Below, in pieces: positions 17,882 through 25,651 of a stretch of 64,000 bases of DNA. The stretch is from SZUA-430 sp040080835 (GTDB lineage: Bacteria > Pseudomonadota > Alphaproteobacteria > Micropepsales > Micropepsaceae), in assembly GCA_040080835.1 (NCBI GenBank), contig JBEBHP010000007.1, forward strand, positions 124,001 through 188,000. The letters are read 5' to 3'. Made by a program: the position numbers and the translations under genes. Each line of letters starts with the position of its first letter. Position 1 is the first letter of the stretch. The notes below the pieces were generated by a model that saw only the letters and a list, made by a program, of their open reading frames with translations, searched no databases and was not told where the DNA came from.

Positions 17882-18013
17882 TCAATCACCAATAACGGTG
17901 ACACAAGCATCCGGAACACGCGCCCAGCCTAACGTCCCACCACCGGAACCCTGAACGCCGATCCATTCCGCCCGATCAACCTCGCCACGGAACCATACCA
18001 CACCACCAAACAT
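17882..18013 (-). CDS. Short ORF downstream of an SOS box, copy B (43 aa)
   Basis: Hypothetical 43-aa frame (MFGGVVWFRGEVDRAEWIGV... ending VTVIGD), the companion of 16593-16721. It has the same AGAGGG-to-ATG spacing and the same LexA-type box 31 bp upstream. The two copies share most codons, but the different C-termini argue against strong selection on the full protein. Confidence 0.35.
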   Translation of the reverse strand: MFGGVVWFRGEVDRAEWIGVQGSGGGTLGWARVPDACVTVIGD

Positions 18014-18044
18014 GTCGCACCGGACCCTCTTGCATGACACAAAT

Positions 18045-18059
18045 GTTCGTATTATGTTC
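18045..18059. promoter_or_regulatory. LexA (SOS) box GTTC-N7-GTTC, copy B
   Basis: Same 15 bases as the box at 16753-16767, conserved although flanking positions differ between the repeats (for example CCCGTCTGTC against CCCCGGCTGCC). Confidence 0.6.
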
Positions 18060-18359
18060 TTTTCGGCGCCAGCCCCCGGCTGCCGCCAACTTGACAACTG
18101 AATACCTACCCGGCGGACCTGGAGATTCCAGGCGACCGCCTCGTGAGCCCCGCGCGAAAAGTAATTGCAGGACGAGTACCCCGGACTGCGTCCGAATTTC
18201 GAGCCCGATTTTCAGATCCGATTTTCAATGGCGACCAGCAGGGACAAAATGAAAAAACACCCCCATACCCTGTATCACTCTTCACATGTTTTCCGCAGAA
18301 ACAGGCCAAAAAAAGCCGAACAGTCTTTGTCTCAAGGCCATACACTGTGAGCCTGGCTG

Positions 18360-18631
18360 TGTTTGCAGTTTGGACCTCGGGTCGCTCACCCTGAAAACAG
18401 GAAGTAGATCCCTGATAAACGCCGATTGACAGGGATTTTTCCGAATTTAGGGCTGAAACGTTTTGCCGTCGGCCACTTTCTTTGAGGTATTCTGCGGCGT
18501 CAGATAGCAAATTCCCTAGCCAAACGAACAGGGATTTTAAAGACAGGAACAGGGAGCACTCAGATACCATAACAGGGACCGATAAGCGTCCATTCGTTGC
18601 ACGATTGTTCGCAAAACGGCTGATGTGATTT
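18360..18631. other. Intergenic stretch without a recognised gene
   Basis: AT-richer sequence with several CAGGGA-containing segments (around 18432, 18529, 18548 and 18573). No coding frame with a plausible start is supported on either strand; a 216-aa minus-strand frame across it looks spurious because it reads through the repeat. Confidence 0.5.
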
Positions 18632-18661
18632 TTCTCCTTGGGCAGACGAACCCAAGGAGAA
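18632..18661 (+). promoter_or_regulatory. Hairpin masking the ribosome site of the IS66-type remnant
   Basis: TTCTCCTTGGG (18632-18642) can pair with CCCAAGGAGAA (18651-18661), giving an 11-bp stem and an 8-base loop. The 3' arm contains AAGGAG, the ribosome site for ATG 18668, so the stem would hide it. Confidence 0.55.
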
Positions 18662-18667
18662 CAACAG

Positions 18668-18890
18668 ATGTGCAATTGCCGTGTGAGACTGAGACGCGAG
18701 GTTTTGCGCTCTTTTTGGGAGGCGTATTTCACGCAGTGGCTCGAAGGCAAACTCAATCAGCGCGAATATTGCGAAGCCCAGGAATTGAGTTTGAAGCAGT
18801 TCGGCAATTGGCGGGCCGAGTTCAAATACGAACATATGGTGTCCGAACGCCGCGTGCTGTGGCTGCGCAGTTCAGCCCTTAGTCATGGGA
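18668..18890 (+). pseudogene. IS66-type transposase accessory gene, 3'-truncated
   Basis: The frame from ATG 18668 reads FWEAYFTQWLEGKLNQREYC and SLKQFGNWRAEFKYEHM, matching the small helix-turn-helix orientation protein (TnpA type) of IS66 elements. After about 65 residues the similarity stops and the frame runs antisense through the enoyl-CoA hydratase gene, so the element is broken. No downstream tnpB or tnpC is present. Confidence 0.6.
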
Positions 18891-18935
18891 TTGGTCATGC
18901 GGCAAGTCACGCGACACGCTGTACGTCGTCAGACC

Positions 18936-19080
18936 ATTTCGGAATTCGAGCGGGCCATGATCGTGGAGCGCGTCAATGCCGGATTGCGCCGAGCCCGCAG
19001 CGAGGGCCGCGTCGGCGGGCGACCCCGTATCGACCGCGCTCTGGAAGCGAAGGCGCGGGCAATGCTGCAGCGCGAAACCC
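18936..19080 (+). pseudogene. Serine resolvase/invertase fragment
   Basis: About 48 residues, ISEFERAMIVERVNAGLRRA then RSEGRVGGRPRIDRAL, match the end of the catalytic domain and the hinge to the DNA-binding domain of small serine recombinases. The N-terminal catalytic serine part and the C-terminal helix-turn-helix are missing. It marks the right border of the scrambled accessory zone. Confidence 0.75.
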
Positions 19081-19083
19081 AGC

Positions 19084-19860
19084 TTACCTGCCAACAAAGC
19101 GTGGCATACGTTTTTCAACGAAGGCTGCGGCCCCCTCTCGCAAGTCCCCAGTGACAAATGCGCGTGTTTGCGCGGACGCTTCAGTTTCAAGCGTTAGCTC
19201 GAGATCGGAACTCCAGCCAAATTCCATCTCACTCTTGATCAGTCCCATTGCGATCGGTGGACCGTCCGCCAGCTTTTTGGCTATGGCAAGCGCTTCGCTG
19301 TCGAGATGCTCGTCGTCGACGCACTTCCAGATTAGCCCCCACTGCTCGGCCTTTTCAGCAGTTAGGGGTTCGCCCAGGAGCGCAAGAGCTCGGGCTCGTG
19401 CGGCACCGATCGAGCGCTGCAGAAATTGCGACGTTCCGCCATCAAGGGCAGCGCCCAGGCGTACGAAACTGAGTACGAACCTGGCAGAACGCGCAGCGAT
19501 GACGACATCGCCTGCCAGCGCGACCCCTACACCTGCTCCGGCGGCGGGCCCGTTCACGGCAATCACAACCGGAATTGGCGACAGCCGTATTTTTTCGATG
19601 ATGGGATTGATTGTTGCGCGCATGAACGGGCCAATGCCTTCCCCCATGTCGAACGCGTCGCCGCCAAATTGCGCACCCGAGCAAAATCCCTTACCCGCAC
19701 CGGTCAGCAAAATGCAGCGCACTGTTGCGTCTTCAATCGCCGCATCCAGGGCGGTTGCAAGCTCCGCCATGATCACGGCGTCTAGCGCATTGTATTGTTG
19801 GGGATTGTTCAACGTCAAAACAGCTATCGGCCCGCGCCGATCTGACAATACCTTTTGCAT
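19084..19860 (-). CDS. Enoyl-CoA hydratase/isomerase (crotonase family)
   Basis: A 258-aa crotonase-fold protein. Landmarks are VLTLNNPQQYNALDAVIMAE, the oxyanion-hole segments GAGKGFCSGAQFGGDAF and AVNGPAAGAGVGVALAGD, and a normal family length. The usual second catalytic Glu of hydratases is replaced near RLGAALDGGTSQFL, so isomerase or ring-cleaving activity is as likely as simple hydration. It is the last gene of a leftward acyl-CoA operon (24540 to 19084), 45 bp after the CoA ligase. Its 3' end touches mobile-element debris, but the C-terminus (FVEKRMPRFVGR) looks complete. Confidence 0.9.
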   Translation of the reverse strand: MQKVLSDRRGPIAVLTLNNPQQYNALDAVIMAELATALDAAIEDATVRCILLTGAGKGFCSGAQFGGDAFDMGEGIGPFMRATINPIIEKIRLSPIPVVIAVNGPAAGAGVGVALAGDVVIAARSARFVLSFVRLGAALDGGTSQFLQRSIGAARARALALLGEPLTAEKAEQWGLIWKCVDDEHLDSEALAIAKKLADGPPIAMGLIKSEMEFGWSSDLELTLETEASAQTRAFVTGDLREGAAAFVEKRMPRFVGR

Positions 19861-19905
19861 TACAAATCTCTCCCCATCGCGTTTGGTATTTGTCGCGGGA
19901 TTGTT

Positions 19906-21465
19906 TCAGCCTACCTGTCTTGCCTTGTCTCGCCAGAACGGTTCGCGCAATTGCGTCTTGAGCACCTTGCCGGCGCCTGACAGCGGCAAGCTGCTGCAAA
20001 ACTCAATGCTCTTCGGACATTTGTAGTTGGCAATCGCCTGCTTACAATGCGCGATGAGTTCCTCTGGCGTCGGCTTCATGTCAGGCTTCGGCACCACGAA
20101 GGCGTGAACCACCTCGCCCCATTCGTCATGGGGAATCCCGATCACTGCGCACATGGCGACGGCGGGATGATTGGCAAGAACGTTTTCGACCTCCGCCGAA
20201 AAAACGTTTTCGCCGCCCGTCACGATCATGTCCTTGACCCGGTCAACGATGAAAAGGAACCCGTTTTCGTCCATGTACGCACCGTCACCAGTGAGCAGCC
20301 ACCCCGTTCCCGGCATCGCACTACGGCTTTGCTCCGGCTTGTTCCAATACCCCATCATCATGTTGGGTCCACGTACCGCGATTTCGCCAACCGTGCCACG
20401 AGGGACTTCATTGCCGTCAGCGTCGACGATCTGCACTTCCACACACAGTCCCGCGCGCCCACACGAGCGCAGCATGCCCGCAGCAGCACTGGTGCCCTCG
20501 TGATGCTCCGCACTCAAGATCGACACCAACGGTGCCATTTCAGTTTGTCCATAGGCTTGAAACAGTCGCAAATCGGGCAGCAGTGCCATCAAGTCGCGAA
20601 GGACCTTTTCCTGAATGGGAGAAGCCCCATAGACCAAAGACCTGAGGGATGTGAGATCGTGGCTGCCGACCTCCGGACTGTTGATCAACATTTGAATCAT
20701 GGTTGGCACCAGCAACGCTGTCGCGACGCGATGCTGCTGGATCGCCTTCATGACCGCAATTGGATGGAACGACGGGACAATGATATGTGTAACGGCCTGG
20801 ATGGCCCCGACAAACCCGATGCCCAGGTCCGCCATGTGAAACATCGGCGCGGCGCGCAGCATCGTCGCATGTCGCGGCACGATTCCTTCGGCAACAATTG
20901 CGATCTGGCTCGCCCAGAACGCGCCATGCGAGATCATCACGCCTTTGGGAAAACCGGTTGTGCCGCCGGTGTAGAAAATCCCGAGCAGCTCGTCACCGCC
21001 GCGACGCGCATCGGTCACTGGAGTCGAATTCGTGATGAGGCTTTCATACCTCAGCATGCCCGGGGGCGTAGCGCCATCGCCGGCGTAGAGGATGTGGCGC
21101 AGGGACGGTACCTGCGACTTCAACACGAGTGCCGTGTCCTTGAACGCATCGTCGACAATCAGGATCGAGCTCTCCGAGTCCGTCAGCGCGTAGGCGTTTT
21201 CCGTCACGCTCCAGCGAATGTTGCACGGATTGATGACACCGTTTCCCCAGGGAACAGCATAGAAATACTCCATGTATCGATCGGAGTTGAGCGCCAGCAT
21301 CGCCACCCGATCACCTGGCTGCATGCCAAGCTGTTGCAATGCGCCCGCCAAACGTGCCACTCGGTCGACGAAGCTACGTGTGGTCGTCGTGCGATCACCG
21401 AAGACAGTCATGACGCGGTCGGCGCCCTGCTGCAGATTGCGATGCAAAACCTGCGTGATGTTCAT
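19906..21465 (-). CDS. AMP-forming acyl-CoA synthetase
   Basis: A 519-aa ligase that activates a carboxylic acid to its CoA thioester. Motifs in order: P-loop YTGGTTGFPKGVMISH (~175-190), the QAYGQTEM A5 region, TGDGAYMDENGFLFIVDRVK, then GGENVFSAEVE, and the C-terminal GAGKVLKTQLR with the catalytic Lys. Start ATG 21465 follows CTGGAG at good spacing; ATG 21501 is less likely. The class resembles fatty-acyl-CoA synthases of the FadD3/CaiC kind. Neighbours (thiolase, SDR, MaoC pair, crotonase) indicate complete beta-oxidation of a specific acid, identity unknown. Confidence 0.93.
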   Translation of the reverse strand: MNITQVLHRNLQQGADRVMTVFGDRTTTTRSFVDRVARLAGALQQLGMQPGDRVAMLALNSDRYMEYFYAVPWGNGVINPCNIRWSVTENAYALTDSESSILIVDDAFKDTALVLKSQVPSLRHILYAGDGATPPGMLRYESLITNSTPVTDARRGGDELLGIFYTGGTTGFPKGVMISHGAFWASQIAIVAEGIVPRHATMLRAAPMFHMADLGIGFVGAIQAVTHIIVPSFHPIAVMKAIQQHRVATALLVPTMIQMLINSPEVGSHDLTSLRSLVYGASPIQEKVLRDLMALLPDLRLFQAYGQTEMAPLVSILSAEHHEGTSAAAGMLRSCGRAGLCVEVQIVDADGNEVPRGTVGEIAVRGPNMMMGYWNKPEQSRSAMPGTGWLLTGDGAYMDENGFLFIVDRVKDMIVTGGENVFSAEVENVLANHPAVAMCAVIGIPHDEWGEVVHAFVVPKPDMKPTPEELIAHCKQAIANYKCPKSIEFCSSLPLSGAGKVLKTQLREPFWRDKARQVG

Positions 21466-21562
21466 CGTGACTCCAGGAATAACTTGATCTGCGGATTGCA
21501 ATTGCTCTTGTTCAATCCTGCATTCTCATTGAAGCACGATCACCCTCCGACGACACCTTGCG

Positions 21563-22756
21563 TTATGCCGCTTGGTACATCGTGACGACGCAGGCACCAC
21601 CCAAGCCAAGATTGTGCTGCAGTGCAATACGCGCACCCTCGACCTGCCGCTGCTCCGCCGTCCCACGCAGTTGCTGTGTCAGTTCGTAACACTGGGCCAA
21701 GCCGGTCGCGCCGAGCGGATGGCCTTTCGACAAGAGGCCACCGGAAGGATTGGTAACGAAGCGGCCGCCATAGGTGTTGTCGCCGTCGGCGATGAACTGC
21801 GAGGCCCCGCCTTCCTTGCACAAACCAATTGCTTCATAGGTGAGGAGCTCGTTCTGTGCAAAGCAGTCATGCAGTTCGACAACATCGATATCATCCGGAC
21901 CGATACCAGCTGCCTTGTACACGGACTGCGCAGCGGCTTTGGCCATGTCAAAACCGACCACCCGCATCATGTCGTTTGACGCGAATGTGCTCTTTGTGTC
22001 GGTCGTCATCGACTGTGCTGCAATGCGGACTTGCTTGGACATGCCATGTCGTTTGGCAAAACTTTCGGAAACCAGCAGCGCCGCCGCAGCCCCGCACGTT
22101 GGGGGGCAAGCCATCAAGCGTGTGAGCACGCCAGGCCAAATGGCAGGCGACCGCAAGACATCATCGGCGCTCACCTCATTCCGGAAGACCGCAAGCGGAT
22201 TGTGTGCGGCGTGTCGGCTTGCCTTGGCCCGAATGCGGGCGAAATCCTCAAGCGTGGATCCAAACTTGTCCATGTGCGCTTTGCCGGCACCCCCGAAATA
22301 GCGCAATGCGAGCGGCAACTCAGCGTGTCCAACCAGTTCTTCACAGGTCCGATCGAAATCTTCGAAGGGACTTGGGCGATCGGTGAATACGGTTCCAAGT
22401 GCGCCTGCTCGCATCTGTTCAAAGCCCAATGCCAGGACGCAGTCAGCGGCGCCGCTGGCGACCGCTTGACGCGCAAGAAATAGTGCAGTGGAACCCGTGG
22501 AACAGTTGTTGTTGACGTTCACGACAGGGATGCCCGTCATTCCGACGCGGTAGAGGGCCTTTTGCCCGCACGTCGAGTCACCGTAGACATATCCAGCATA
22601 CGCATGTTCGACGTCCGCATACGATATGCCGGCGTCTTGAAGCGCCAATGTTGCAGCTCGCGCACCCATGGCGTCATACGGCTCATTGCCGCCGGGCTTG
22701 GTGAAGGGGATCATGCCGACGCCCGCGACGAAAACTGGGCTTTGCAAAGAAGTCAT
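21563..22756 (-). CDS. Thiolase-superfamily protein (SCP2/lipid-transfer type)
   Basis: A 397-aa thiolase. The acyl-accepting cysteine lies in VNNNCSTGSTALFLARQ, the conserved ELHDCFAQNELLTYEAIGL segment has the His-Asp pattern of SCP2-type thiolases, and the C-terminal GGLLSKGHPLGATGLAQ and HNLGLGGACVV are intact. This subgroup lacks the second Cys of classical thiolases, and several members act in sterol side-chain degradation or as aldol-lyases with a DUF35 partner. No DUF35 gene is visible. Start ATG 22756 has AGGAG upstream; the longer open frame to 22930 overlaps the SDR gene. Confidence 0.92.
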   Translation of the reverse strand: MTSLQSPVFVAGVGMIPFTKPGGNEPYDAMGARAATLALQDAGISYADVEHAYAGYVYGDSTCGQKALYRVGMTGIPVVNVNNNCSTGSTALFLARQAVASGAADCVLALGFEQMRAGALGTVFTDRPSPFEDFDRTCEELVGHAELPLALRYFGGAGKAHMDKFGSTLEDFARIRAKASRHAAHNPLAVFRNEVSADDVLRSPAIWPGVLTRLMACPPTCGAAAALLVSESFAKRHGMSKQVRIAAQSMTTDTKSTFASNDMMRVVGFDMAKAAAQSVYKAAGIGPDDIDVVELHDCFAQNELLTYEAIGLCKEGGASQFIADGDNTYGGRFVTNPSGGLLSKGHPLGATGLAQCYELTQQLRGTAEQRQVEGARIALQHNLGLGGACVVTMYQAA

Positions 22757-22811
22757 TGATGTCTCCTGATGCGTTGATCGAGGCCAGAAAGAAGCGACGC
22801 CAATCCACGTA

Positions 22812-23642
22812 TTACCCCATCGTAAATCCGCCGCCACACACAAGCGTCTGACCCGACACATAATTCGACTCCGGAATGCAGAACAAGTAGACCGCACCAG
22901 CTGCATCTTCAGGTGTGCCACCCCGGCCAAGAGGGATCTGCGACTCCATCATTTTCATCAAGTCGGGATTGACGCCGACCTTGATGTCGCGACCGTCAAT
23001 GTTGACCTTTGCGTCGGCGTCGGCGGTGATCTCGGTCAGTCTGGTGCGAATGAAGCCATAGGCGACGGTATTGACGTTGACGCGCATGCGTCCCCACTCC
23101 TTCGCCAGGGTCTTTGTCATGCCGATGATGCCCGCTTTAGCGGCCGAATAGTTGGCTTGACCGGCGTTGCCGCCCAGCCCCGCAACGGATGAGATGTTGA
23201 CGACCTTGCGATAGACCTCGCGCCCTGCCTCCGCGTCTGCCTTGCTTAGCATTCTGATCACGGGTTGTGCTGCACGCAAAATCCGGAACGGTGCGGTGAG
23301 GTGGCAGTCGATCATCGCGTACCATTGCTCGTCGGTCATTTTCTGGATGATATTGTCCCAGGTGTAACCGGCGTTGTTCACGATGATATCGATGCCCTTG
23401 AACCTGTCGACGGCCGCACCAATAAAGCGTTCTGCGAAATCCGGAGCGGTGACGCTGCCAACACAGGCAAAAGCTTCGCCGCCCTTTTCCCTGATCTCAG
23501 CCACGGTTTCTTCCGCTGGATCGCGATCGAGATCATTGACGACCACGCGCGCCCCTTCCGAAGCGAGTTTTAATGCAATCGCTCGGCCGATGCCCCGTCC
23601 GGAGCCCGATATTAACGCAACTCTTCCATCCAGTTTCATCAT
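22812..23642 (-). CDS. SDR-family oxidoreductase (probable 3-hydroxyacyl-CoA dehydrogenase)
   Basis: A 276-aa short-chain dehydrogenase. The NAD(P) motif is ISGSGRGIGRA, the acidic residue after beta-2 (NDLDRD) suggests NAD+, NNAGY is present and the catalytic Ser-Tyr-Lys reads ISSVAGLGGNAGQANYSAAK. The insertion DADAKVNIDGRDIKVGVNP is seen in SDRs paired with MaoC hydratases. It begins at ATG 23642 with GGAGAAG upstream and overlaps no neighbour. In the operon it would oxidise the hydroxyacyl-CoA made by the MaoC pair. Confidence 0.92.
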   Translation of the reverse strand: MMKLDGRVALISGSGRGIGRAIALKLASEGARVVVNDLDRDPAEETVAEIREKGGEAFACVGSVTAPDFAERFIGAAVDRFKGIDIIVNNAGYTWDNIIQKMTDEQWYAMIDCHLTAPFRILRAAQPVIRMLSKADAEAGREVYRKVVNISSVAGLGGNAGQANYSAAKAGIIGMTKTLAKEWGRMRVNVNTVAYGFIRTRLTEITADADAKVNIDGRDIKVGVNPDLMKMMESQIPLGRGGTPEDAAGAVYLFCIPESNYVSGQTLVCGGGFTMG

Positions 23643-23668
23643 TGTGTCTTCTCCAAATGTACTGGTGT

Positions 23669-24088
23669 TCAATCGATTGCGACAAACGCATCGCCAACGG
23701 TTTTGATTTGACCGAATTGATTGGTGGCTCGGATCTCGACGCGCGCCAGTCTTTCGCCGTCACGCAGCAATATCTCTGCGACTGTTCCCGAGCATGTGAT
23801 AACGTTTGCCAGATGTGTGATGCCATTGAAGCGCACGTCGAAACCGCGCAATCGTGATAGGGCAACCCAGTTCGTCACGAGGCGGCCGAGATACGCCATC
23901 GACAACATGCCGTGTCCAAAGACATCGGGCATACCGGCCTTGCGGGCTGCGTCTATGTCGATATGCAACGGCACGTGGTCTCCGGACGCACCCGCAAACA
24001 AGGCAAGTACGGAACGGTCAAGCGCCGGAAGCGTTAGCGGTGGCAGCTCGTCGCCGACAACGACATGAACAGCGTTTTTGATTGTCAT
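23669..24088 (-). CDS. MaoC-type hydratase, catalytic subunit (HadB-like)
   Basis: A 139-aa single hotdog. The active-site Asp and His are in GASGDHVPLHIDIDAARKAG, followed by the FGHGMLSMAYLGRLV helix region. Its size and partner suggest the HadB-like half of a heterodimeric (R)-specific enoyl-CoA hydratase. It begins 11 bp after the companion gene and ends 26 bp before the SDR start. Confidence 0.9.
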   Translation of the reverse strand: MTIKNAVHVVVGDELPPLTLPALDRSVLALFAGASGDHVPLHIDIDAARKAGMPDVFGHGMLSMAYLGRLVTNWVALSRLRGFDVRFNGITHLANVITCSGTVAEILLRDGERLARVEIRATNQFGQIKTVGDAFVAID

Positions 24089-24099
24089 CGAGAAGAGTC

Positions 24100-24540
24100 C
24101 TAATTGCGCACGACGAGGACGCTGCGAATGTTTGCGACGCGTTTGCCGTGCTGGTTGGTGACGACCGACTCCTTGACCAGAAATTCGAGTGCGCCGTTCT
24201 TCTTGTCGTAGATGTCGGTGAAGCGCGATTCCACGGTAATCGTGTCACCGGCGACGATCGGTTCGACATAGTCGAACCGCTGCTCGCCGTGCAGGATGCG
24301 TGACAAGTTCACACCCATCTCCTGCAGCGCGGGCATCAACGTGTTCGCGTCGAGTTCAGCTGCAAAGATGAACGTCGGCGGCGCTGGCAATGACGAATAT
24401 CCTGCGGCCTTCGCCACATGCTCGTCCGTATAGATCGGGTTGGTTTCGCCGATGGCTTTTGCGAAGAAGCGCAGGCGCCCTTTTTCGATTTCAAGCACGG
24501 CAGGCGGCAGTACCTTGCCGATGAATTTCTTGTCGATCAT
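24100..24540 (-). CDS. MaoC N-terminal-type hydratase subunit (HadA-like)
   Basis: A 146-aa protein of the MaoC_dehydrat_N (FAS1-like dehydratase) family. The motif IGETNPIYTDEHVAKAAGY occupies the place of the catalytic Asp-His loop but has neither residue, so it is probably the substrate-binding partner of the next gene. PAPPTFIFAAELD forms the central helix. ATG 24540 fits the family start; the in-frame extension to 24645 lacks a ribosome site. It is the first gene of the leftward acyl-CoA operon, divergent from a LysR gene. Confidence 0.88.
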   Translation of the reverse strand: MIDKKFIGKVLPPAVLEIEKGRLRFFAKAIGETNPIYTDEHVAKAAGYSSLPAPPTFIFAAELDANTLMPALQEMGVNLSRILHGEQRFDYVEPIVAGDTITVESRFTDIYDKKNGALEFLVKESVVTNQHGKRVANIRSVLVVRN

Positions 24541-24726
24541 CTCGGATCCCCTGGTTGGGAACGCAACGCCTGGCATCGGCAGCACATGAATTGCCGTCCT
24601 GGTTGCGCCTCCGCCTTGTTTCAACACGAGGCTCGACGTTAGCAATCTCGAGGGGTGTAGAGAAATTCATTCAAGTCTGTTATCATTCCTTTTGGGAATA
24701 TCTGAATTGCTGCGGTTTCAAGTGCC

Positions 24727-25641
24727 ATGATGGATGCACGCCTCAAATACATCGTTGCTGTTGCCCGCATGGGTTCGTTCACGCGCGCCGCAGAATCTGT
24801 CGGCGTAACCCAGTCTGCGGTCACCAAAAGTGTCGCCGATCTTGAGCGTCAGCTGGGCTTTACGGTTTTCCATCGGACGTCCCGTGGCGTCAGCCTGACG
24901 GAACCGGGACGCGACTTCATTGACCACGCAGCCCGCGTACTTGCCGATGTCGATGAACTGCTGACTGGTGACAGGTTTAACCGCGAGCCCTACGCGGGTC
25001 GTTTGCGGATTGGCGTGTGTCCGGATTCCCTGGAGTGGCTGTTGATAGAACCTCTGGCCGCTCTGGCGCGCCGGTACAACAAAATCCACTTTGAAATTAC
25101 CGGTGCAAATGCGGAAAGAACAACTCAACTGTTGCGACGCGGCGACGTGGATGTTGTCGTCGGCTTGCACGCCGTATTCGAAGGTTGGACGGAATTCAAG
25201 CAAACACGCTTAGCTCCCCTTGAGTCCGAGATGTTCGCGCGAAAATCTCACCCCATATTATCCATTCCCAAAGCGGGCAATCGGGAACTGGTGCGCTACG
25301 ATTTTATTGTCCCGTCAGAGTCGCAGCCCTACAGTTCGCATATTCGGGCCCTGTTCGACGCGCAAGGCGTCGACTGGAAGACCAAAATCCATGTCGTCGA
25401 CTATTTCCCCATCGTCAAGAAGTTGGTTCTCACCACCGACGCCATCTCGGTGATTGCCAAGCCCTACACGGCAGCCCGCAAATTCACAAAAGACTTTGTC
25501 ACATTTCCCGCAGGAGATTTGGGCGGCCCCGCGCCCCTGTGTTGCGCCTACCGCGCGCGCTGGTCACCTGGTCCCATCACGCGCGCGTTCATTGCAGCAA
25601 TGGAGACCGCTTACCCGGCAGTGCTTCGCACGCGCGGTTGA
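24727..25641 (+). CDS. LysR-family regulator
   Basis: A 304-aa LysR protein with the N-terminal helix-turn-helix MGSFTRAAESVGVTQSAVTKSVADLE and a periplasmic-binding-like effector domain (residues ~90-300, GRLRIGVCPDSLEWLLIEPL). It is divergent from the acyl-CoA operon that starts at 24540, so it is the obvious candidate regulator of that operon. The 186-bp gap holds AT-rich DNA suited to LysR sites. It is convergent with the LLM monooxygenase gene, 10 bp away. Confidence 0.93.
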   Translation: MMDARLKYIVAVARMGSFTRAAESVGVTQSAVTKSVADLERQLGFTVFHRTSRGVSLTEPGRDFIDHAARVLADVDELLTGDRFNREPYAGRLRIGVCPDSLEWLLIEPLAALARRYNKIHFEITGANAERTTQLLRRGDVDVVVGLHAVFEGWTEFKQTRLAPLESEMFARKSHPILSIPKAGNRELVRYDFIVPSESQPYSSHIRALFDAQGVDWKTKIHVVDYFPIVKKLVLTTDAISVIAKPYTAARKFTKDFVTFPAGDLGGPAPLCCAYRARWSPGPITRAFIAAMETAYPAVLRTRG

Positions 25642-25651
25642 TTGATCCGGG

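Larger units (their letters stand above)
17810..18359. repeat. 551-bp direct repeat, copy B
   Basis: Second copy of 16517-17067 (550 bp here). It begins in the REP that overlaps the 5' end of the lipoprotein-like gene and ends at GAGCCTGGCTG. Beyond the right edge the flanking sequences of the two copies differ. Confidence 0.9.

Noticed and set aside
13358..18359. CRISPR array, because of many short repeats
   Set aside because: The repeats are irregularly spaced, inverted and palindromic, lie next to RAYT genes, and no cas gene is present.
18106..18756. 216-aa leftward frame through repeat copy B
   Set aside because: It crosses the right edge of the repeat and the unique DNA beyond, has no ribosome site and no family resemblance.
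18638..20026. 462-aa rightward frame starting in the IS66-type gene
   Set aside because: Only the first ~65 codons after 18668 look real; the rest runs antisense through the enoyl-CoA hydratase gene.
20047..21585. 512-aa rightward frame opposite the acyl-CoA synthetase
   Set aside because: The minus-strand frame carries all AMP-ligase motifs; this one has a His/Arg-rich composition typical of a shadow.
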